From JBAWWY01 sp037144355 (GTDB lineage: Bacteria; Bacillota; Clostridia; Peptostreptococcales; Anaerovoracaceae), in assembly GCA_037144355.1 (NCBI GenBank), contig JBAWWY010000004.1:1-64000 (forward strand): a stretch of DNA of 64,000 bases, written 5' to 3'. Positions 58,770 through 64,000 of the stretch are shown here, piece after piece (within the stretch, counting starts at the first letter, position 1; each line of letters starts with the position of its first letter). The position numbers were made by a program, and so were the translations under genes. The notes below the pieces were generated by a model, which was not told the DNA's origin, ran no database searches, and saw only the letters and a list, made by a program, of their open reading frames with translations.

Positions 58770-60272
58770 ATGGCAAAAGAAGGAAATACGATAACAGAAG
58801 AAGACAAAAGGAAAGAGACAAAAAATATGAATAAAAATAAAGATATGAATAATGAAAACAATAATAAGGAAGCAACTGGAAATACGGAAATCCTCAAGGC
58901 AAACCGATTGGGAGTAAATCCTGTAGGCAAGCTGCTGCTGGAGTTTTCATTGCCAGCAATCGTAGCAATGATAGCCAATGCATTATACAATGTAGTCGAT
59001 AGTATTTTCGTCGGCAGGGGCGTTGGACCTCTGGCATTGACGGCGGTAACCATAGCCTTCCCAATAATGATCATGCTCATGGCATTTGGTATGCTTGTTG
59101 GCATAGGAGCCACCGCACTGGTGTCAATCAGACTGGGTCAGCAAAAGCATGAAGAGGCTGAGAAAATCCTTGGCAACGCATTTTCGACCATTGCCATCAT
59201 GGGAGTTGTTATAACCATAAGCATGCTGATTTTCCTTGATCCAATACTCTTGTTCCTTGGAGCGACGCCTGATGTCTTTGAATACGCCAAGCAGTTCACC
59301 ACGGTAATTTTAATTGGATCCATATTCCAATTCGTGTCATTTGGAATCAACAACATAATCAGAGCTGAAGGCAACCCAATGATTTCAATGGGTACAATGC
59401 TTTTCTCAGCGGGATTGAACACCGTTTTAAATCCCCTGTTCATATTCGTATTCCACTGGGGAATCAGAGGATCCGCTCTTGCGACAATAACTACCCAGCT
59501 ATTGGTAACCTGCTATATAATCTATCATTTCACATTGGGCAAGAGCAATCTAAAGCTTCGAGCTAAAAACCTCAGGATAGAGGGAGGCCTATTGCTGAAA
59601 ATATTTGCAATAGGGCTTTCGCCATTCCTGCTTCAAATGGCTGCCAGTTTTACCACATTTCTTTTCAACAACTACCTGCTAGTATACGGAGGAGAGATGG
59701 CTGTTGCGGCTATGGGGGTTATCGGAAGAACAACCATGATGATTCTCATGCCCATATTCGGTATCAATCAAGGAGCCCAGCCAATAATCGGGTATAACTA
59801 CGGGGCAAAAAAATATCATAGAGTTAAAAGGACATTGCTTTATGCTTCAATTGCGGCAACTTCAATCTGTGTATTTGGCTTTGCCATCATTCAAATCTTC
59901 AGCCAGCAGATAATCTCCCTATTCAATGGGGATCAAGGGCTGGTAACTATCGGAGTGCACGGGATAAGGATATTCTTGCTTATGCTTCCAGTAATTGGGA
60001 TGCAGATTGTTATAACAAACTATTTCCAATCAGTTGGAAAGGCATCAAAGGCAATACTTCTCAGCCTTACAAGGCAGGTAATATTTTTAGTGCCATTGAT
60101 AATAATCCTCCCAATGTTTTTCAAACTGGATGGGATATGGTATGCCGGACCAATTGCTGACTTTTGCGCTTCATTGCTGGCTGGGGTTTTGCTATATAGG
60201 GAATTCCGCCATCTGGACGAAAAGCACGAAAATCATAAAAAAAATGAAGTGATTCGGAATCATCAATTATAA
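58770..60272 (+). CDS. MATE-family multidrug efflux transporter
   Basis: This 500-aa protein has twelve predicted helices after a very hydrophilic Lys/Asn/Glu-rich N-terminal tail of about 45 residues. The MATE pattern is visible as LLLEFSLPAIVAMIANALYNVVDSIFVGRG in adjoining motifs, GINNIIRAEGNP, and the second-half NQGAQPIIGYNYGAK. It exports cationic drugs by sodium or proton antiport, like NorM or MepA. TTGGAG precedes the ATG at 58770. It lies 64 bp after marR. Confidence 0.9.
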   Translation: MAKEGNTITEEDKRKETKNMNKNKDMNNENNNKEATGNTEILKANRLGVNPVGKLLLEFSLPAIVAMIANALYNVVDSIFVGRGVGPLALTAVTIAFPIMIMLMAFGMLVGIGATALVSIRLGQQKHEEAEKILGNAFSTIAIMGVVITISMLIFLDPILLFLGATPDVFEYAKQFTTVILIGSIFQFVSFGINNIIRAEGNPMISMGTMLFSAGLNTVLNPLFIFVFHWGIRGSALATITTQLLVTCYIIYHFTLGKSNLKLRAKNLRIEGGLLLKIFAIGLSPFLLQMAASFTTFLFNNYLLVYGGEMAVAAMGVIGRTTMMILMPIFGINQGAQPIIGYNYGAKKYHRVKRTLLYASIAATSICVFGFAIIQIFSQQIISLFNGDQGLVTIGVHGIRIFLLMLPVIGMQIVITNYFQSVGKASKAILLSLTRQVIFLVPLIIILPMFFKLDGIWYAGPIADFCASLLAGVLLYREFRHLDEKHENHKKNEVIRNHQL

Positions 60273-60299
60273 GCATTATTTAAAGGGTGGAGAGATAAA

Positions 60300-61709
60300 A
60301 TGAAAAATTTAACGGATGGGAATGTGATAAAAAACAGCAACCAATTAAAGATGGATTCTGTACAGAAAACAACATTATTGGTGGTAATAATCACTGCCTT
60401 CATGACTACGTTTATCGGCAGCGCATTGAACCTGGCAATACCTTCCATTGGTTTGGAATTCAAAACAAGCGCAGCCTTTATCGGCTGGGTTGTAACGGGA
60501 TATATACTGGCTGCGGCGGCATTCTCTGTTCCATTTGGCCGGTTTGCCGACATCACAGGCAGGAAAAGGACATTGGTAATTGGTATTATAGGGTTTTCAA
60601 TCTTCTCAGGTATGTCCGCAGTTTCCTGGTCTATTGGCGCCTTGATTTTATTTAGAGTATTGCAGGGAATCGTTGCAGCAATGATATTCAGCACGAATAC
60701 GGCAGTACTGATTAGCGCATTCCCACCAGCCAGAAGAGGAGTCGTCCTGGGTTATGCAGTATCTGCAACATATATTGGATTAACTGCGGGACCAGTAGTC
60801 GGCGGTCTTTTGAATCATTATTTTGGATGGCGTTCAATTTTCGCTATTACTTCTATTTTGGGGATGGCTATTGCGGTTATTGCAATTAGAAAGCTGGAAA
60901 ATAAAATCGCAGAAGCAAAGGACGAGAGGATGGATGGATTTGGCAACATACTTTATGTAGCTATGATCTTGTGCATAATGTATGGATTTTCCTCATTTTC
61001 ATCCCATTACCATACATGGCTGCTTATTCCAATTGGGTTGATATTGGTATTCATATTTATAAGACATGAACTTTCAATAGAGCATCCTATAATGGAGCTT
61101 AGACTTTTTTCTCATAATCCCGCTTATTTAGCAGCTAACCTGGCAGCATTGATGAATTATGGGGCGACTTTTGCAGTAGGATATATACTGTCAATATATT
61201 TACAGATGATTCTTCATTTCAATTCGCAAATTGCCGGAATGATTTTAATTTGCCAACCGCTGCTTATGGCTGCATTGTCACCATATGCAGGTAGACTTTC
61301 GGATAGGATTGCACCATATAAGATTGCTTCATTCGGCATGGGACTTTCAGCAGTTGGAATACTTGCCTTTTCCTTCATATCGGACAAATATCCCGTTTGG
61401 TTGATAATTGTAAATTTAGTTGTTATTGGAATAGGATTCGCTTTTTTCTCATCCCCAAATACAAATTCCATAATGAGCCATGTGGAGAAAAAGGACTATG
61501 GAGTGGCTTCATCAATCCTTGCCACTATGAGGACATTGGGACAAGTTGTCAGCATGGTAATAATAACTGTTATTATGTCAGCTCATCTTGGCACTTTGAC
61601 ATTTGCGGAAGCCAGCCAGGATACCCTCATCGCTGCCATGAGAACATCATTCATTATCTTCTCGATTATCTGTATAATTGGAGTAATTATTTCCTTAAAA
61701 AGAAAATAG
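60300..61709 (+). CDS. MFS drug efflux protein, EmrB/QacA type
   Basis: This 469-aa DHA2-type permease has fourteen predicted helices. Motif A-like GRFADITGRKRTLVIG, the antiporter motif C region GYAVSATYIGLTAGPVVGGLL and the N-terminal FIGSALNLAIPSIGLEF segment are present. It likely exports amphipathic drugs or dyes with protons. The ATG is preceded by GGAGAG and is 28 bp from the MATE gene, so marR, the MATE gene and this gene form a resistance cluster. Confidence 0.9.
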   Translation: MKNLTDGNVIKNSNQLKMDSVQKTTLLVVIITAFMTTFIGSALNLAIPSIGLEFKTSAAFIGWVVTGYILAAAAFSVPFGRFADITGRKRTLVIGIIGFSIFSGMSAVSWSIGALILFRVLQGIVAAMIFSTNTAVLISAFPPARRGVVLGYAVSATYIGLTAGPVVGGLLNHYFGWRSIFAITSILGMAIAVIAIRKLENKIAEAKDERMDGFGNILYVAMILCIMYGFSSFSSHYHTWLLIPIGLILVFIFIRHELSIEHPIMELRLFSHNPAYLAANLAALMNYGATFAVGYILSIYLQMILHFNSQIAGMILICQPLLMAALSPYAGRLSDRIAPYKIASFGMGLSAVGILAFSFISDKYPVWLIIVNLVVIGIGFAFFSSPNTNSIMSHVEKKDYGVASSILATMRTLGQVVSMVIITVIMSAHLGTLTFAEASQDTLIAAMRTSFIIFSIICIIGVIISLKRK

Positions 61710-61716
61710 GAATCTA

Positions 61717-61725
61717 TGGTATAAT
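61717..61725 (+). promoter_or_regulatory. extended -10 promoter of rplY
   Basis: TGGTATAAT is an extended -10 element with TATAAT at 61720-61725. A leader of about 105 nt follows before the GGAGGT site. Confidence 0.5.
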
Positions 61726-61838
61726 GTAATCAGGAACTTTTTAAAAGGTGCCTATTTGCAGGGAGCCGATCCTTTTGATGCATATGGTAAATTAATTATT
61801 TAATTCAAAATGCGAATATCTAATAGGAGGTAAATGCT

Positions 61839-62447
61839 ATGGCGACGATAAAAATGAAAGTGGAAAAAAGGACAGAGTTAGGGAAAAACAGGTCAAATAC
61901 CATGAGAGCAGAACACCACATCCCAGCTGTTATTTACAGTAGGGGAGAAGAAACACAACATATCATGGTCGATTCGAAGGAATTCCAAAAGGTTTTCAAA
62001 GAATCCGGAATTGCATCAGTCATCCATCTACAACTTGGTGGTAAAAGTATTCCCGTAATTATCAGGGAAATTCAAAAGCATCCGGTTTCCAACCATATAC
62101 TGCACATCGATTTCTTCATGCTGCATATGAATGAAAAAGCACGCATGGAAATTCCAATTATCTTGCTAAACAAGGAACATGTTAAGCTCCAACCTTCAAT
62201 ACTTTCACAACTGTTAGACCATGTGGAAATAGAGTGCCTTCCAAAAGACATCCCACACGCAGCGGAAGTAGACGTAGCTGATATAACCTTCTCGACACCA
62301 ATCCATATCAAGGACTTAGATATTGCCCAAAATTCCAAGATTACAATTATGAAGGAATTGACGGAAATAGTATGCACATTATCCGAACCACCAAGGAAGG
62401 AAGAAGAACCAGAAGCTAAGGAAGAAGAAGTAGTAGCAGCTTCCTAA
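61839..62447 (+). CDS. rplY: 50S ribosomal protein L25/general stress protein Ctc
   Basis: This 202-aa long-form L25 (Ctc/TL5) binds 5S rRNA. The N-terminal L25 domain (about 1-92) has KRTELGKNRSNTMRAEHHIPAVIY and HPVSNHILHIDFF; the C-terminal TL5 beta domain (about 95-185) includes HVEIECLPKDIPHAAEVDV. An acidic tail rich in Glu ends the protein. In Bacillus ctc is stress-induced; here it stands alone with its own promoter and terminator. Confidence 0.95.
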   Translation: MATIKMKVEKRTELGKNRSNTMRAEHHIPAVIYSRGEETQHIMVDSKEFQKVFKESGIASVIHLQLGGKSIPVIIREIQKHPVSNHILHIDFFMLHMNEKARMEIPIILLNKEHVKLQPSILSQLLDHVEIECLPKDIPHAAEVDVADITFSTPIHIKDLDIAQNSKITIMKELTEIVCTLSEPPRKEEEPEAKEEEVVAAS

Positions 62448-62548
62448 ACCCAATTTCAATATTCAGTTTATGTATGATATAAAAGCAAAATCATGCAATG
62501 AAATTAAAAAGAACCATCAAACAAAATACACTCAAAACGTGTTGGGCG

Positions 62549-62583
62549 GCGGAAATTTGCAATGCAATTTCCGCTGTTTTTTA
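62549..62583 (+). terminator. rplY terminator
   Basis: GCGGAAATTTGC (62549-62560) pairs with GCAATTTCCGC (62564-62574) with one bulged base, followed by TGTTTTTTATT. Confidence 0.85.
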
Positions 62584-62712
62584 TTATGGGAAACATAATA
62601 AAATAGTATGGCACTTCTTAGTGAAATGACTTACAATAAAGGGCGTAGGGCCTAGGCATAAAAAGGCGATAAAATACCACAAACCATATAAAAACTGCAA
62701 CGGAGAGCAAAT

Positions 62713-64000
62713 ATGGATATACAGAATCTAATACTGAAATTGCTTGTGAATATCATCCCCATCATATCGGCAATATACATCATTGTGGGGATTATATTAT
62801 TCAGAAGCAGGAGCGAGGCAAGGGCAAGTTATTTTTCCATGCTCATGTTTGCATCAGCAATTTATTCATTTGGATATTTCCTAGAACTGAATTGTTTCTC
62901 CATTGAGACATTGCTGGCGGTTCGTAACTTTGAGTATCTTGGAGCGGTCTTTGTACCGGCATTCGGCATTTTGTTCATCGCTGACTTGACAAAAAGCAAA
63001 ATAACTAGGGAAATGAAAATTCTTCTATACTCCATATCGATATGCCTTTGGATTATTTTTATAACAAATCCACTACATTCACTCATATACAAAAGCATTT
63101 ATCTTTTAATAGTCGGTAGTTTTGGAATTACAGAGACCGTAAAAGGGCCACTTTTTTACAGCATGGTATTATTCTATGCAGGTTTCCTAATATATTCCAG
63201 CATGGTTTTACAAAAGGCATATAGAAAAGCCAAGAAGAACAATCTTAAAAATGGATTTCTATTCCTGCTTGTTTCATTGCAGATTCCTTGGATTACAATT
63301 TTGATCATCATTAATGGCTTGGATAAATATATTGATCCAACACCGATAACAATAATAATCATATGCATATTGATTGGTATCAATGAGATTAAAAATGGTA
63401 TTTTTGAATTTCAGATTGATAGGTGGGAAAACAGTTTTGCCAATACGGATTACCCCGCCTTCCTCGTGGACAGGAATGGAGTTGTAACTTGTACGAATGC
63501 CGTCACAGACAAGATGTTCAGTGGATCAGGTGACGAAATCAACAATATCTTAGATTCTCTGGATCATTGCGAAAAAGAGGGCATGCCTATTTCGTTCATG
63601 ATTGATGACGAAATAAACTGGTTCAATGTAAAGAAAAACAGCATAGACACAAAAAGGAAATTAACGAATTATGTTTTGGTCAATATTACCGAGAGCAAGA
63701 AGGCGGAAAACACTTTGAGAGAAAGCGAGACTCGTTTGATAGATGCTCAAAGGATGGCCCATGTAGGAAGTTGGGAGCTTAATCTTGCTACTAAGGCTAT
63801 TTGGGGATCCGAGGAAGCTTTTAATATATACGGTGTAAAATACGATTCCCAATACCTTCCATTGGAACTAGTCCAAGAATGCGTCCTCAAGCAATATAGG
63901 AAGGCGCTTGACCTCGAACTGGAAGAATTGATAACAAGGAATGAAGAATATGACTTGGAATTTAAAATATCGAAAAACGACACTGGAGAAGAACGGGATG
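62713..64000 (+). CDS. 7TM-PAS sensor protein, truncated by the window end
   Basis: The frame is open from the ATG at 62713 to the window end (429 codons). AGAG lies just upstream, a modest site. The N-terminal half (about 1-225) has about seven hydrophobic helices and resembles the 7TM sensor module of clostridial histidine kinases (HisKA_7TM type), with FEYLGAVFVPAFGILFI a clear family-like stretch. A first PAS-like region (about 238-325) and the start of a second (SETRLIDAQRMAHVGSWELN, about 335 on) follow. The output domain, probably a histidine kinase or GGDEF, lies outside the window. Confidence 0.8.
   Translation, partial: MDIQNLILKLLVNIIPIISAIYIIVGIILFRSRSEARASYFSMLMFASAIYSFGYFLELNCFSIETLLAVRNFEYLGAVFVPAFGILFIADLTKSKITREMKILLYSISICLWIIFITNPLHSLIYKSIYLLIVGSFGITETVKGPLFYSMVLFYAGFLIYSSMVLQKAYRKAKKNNLKNGFLFLLVSLQIPWITILIIINGLDKYIDPTPITIIIICILIGINEIKNGIFEFQIDRWENSFANTDYPAFLVDRNGVVTCTNAVTDKMFSGSGDEINNILDSLDHCEKEGMPISFMIDDEINWFNVKKNSIDTKRKLTNYVLVNITESKKAENTLRESETRLIDAQRMAHVGSWELNLATKAIWGSEEAFNIYGVKYDSQYLPLELVQECVLKQYRKALDLELEELITRNEEYDLEFKISKNDTGEERD

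Noticed and set aside
1..64000. CRISPR arrays, transposases, prophage or integrase genes
   Set aside because: No regularly spaced repeat array, transposase, recombinase or phage structural gene was found on either strand.

Overview
The window is AT-rich chromosomal DNA with densely packed genes. The sequence suggests a Gram-positive anaerobe of the Clostridia. Signs of this are AGGAGG-type ribosome binding sites with frequent TTG/GTG starts, a WalRK-type system, DivIC, RNase M5, lipoproteins with Gram-positive lipoboxes, SLH-anchored surface proteins, and fermentation enzymes (4-hydroxybutyryl-CoA dehydratase, CoA-acylating methylmalonate-semialdehyde dehydrogenase). No rRNA, tRNA, CRISPR array, phage or transposase was seen.

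Layout. 1-11.5 kb is a housekeeping block on the + strand: a 55-bp direct repeat, rplI, dnaB, a DUF1858 protein, purA, a DnaD protein fused to the N-terminal domain of the helicase loader DnaI, an M23 peptidase, walR-walK, a DivIC-like protein, rnmV and rsmA. From 11.5 to 14.7 kb there is a purine-rich candidate RNA, then a minus-strand operon: an unknown 206-aa protein, an unlisted 25-aa peptide, a membrane HD-GYP protein and a DUF5317 protein. From 14.8 to 19.4 kb are larB-larC behind a sharp promoter and a putative attenuator, a PAS-GGDEF protein and a thioesterase. From 19.5 to 30.5 kb are metabolic and transport genes, mostly on the minus strand: 4-hydroxybutyryl-CoA dehydratase, ogt, a DMT exporter, a PiT/DUF47 pair, a cysteine hydrolase, a CorA-like transporter, a DUF4349 lipoprotein, HD, DUF1003 and 5'-nucleotidase-like proteins, and a cysteine-desulfidase-like enzyme.

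From 30.7 to 33.9 kb a PhoB/PhoR-type two-component system precedes two exported proteins that may be its targets. From 34.1 to 38.1 kb are an ADP-ribosylglycohydrolase, a QueG-like Fe-S protein and mmsA. From 38.3 to 43.3 kb an NtrB/NtrC-like pair is followed by a sigma-54 promoter, an ammonium transporter and an unlisted 35-aa membrane peptide, which looks like a self-contained nitrogen-response unit. From 43.5 to 49.4 kb are a lipoprotein, a cysteine-rich ferredoxin-like protein, an MFS transporter, an SPFH protein and a secreted protein with four LTDAQRT repeats.

From 49.7 to 58.1 kb lies an envelope and metal region. An SLH protein carrying two copies of a three-cysteine domain is followed by a membrane-anchored protein with a third copy, a CopA copper ATPase, and a divergent 1144-aa SLH protein. 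The three-cysteine domain, with invariant spacing C-x13-C-x5-C next to a copper pump, is the best candidate here for an undescribed system. From 58.2 to 61.7 kb is a MarR-MATE-MFS drug-efflux cluster, followed by ribosomal protein L25/Ctc and the start of a 7TM-PAS sensor protein cut by the window edge.
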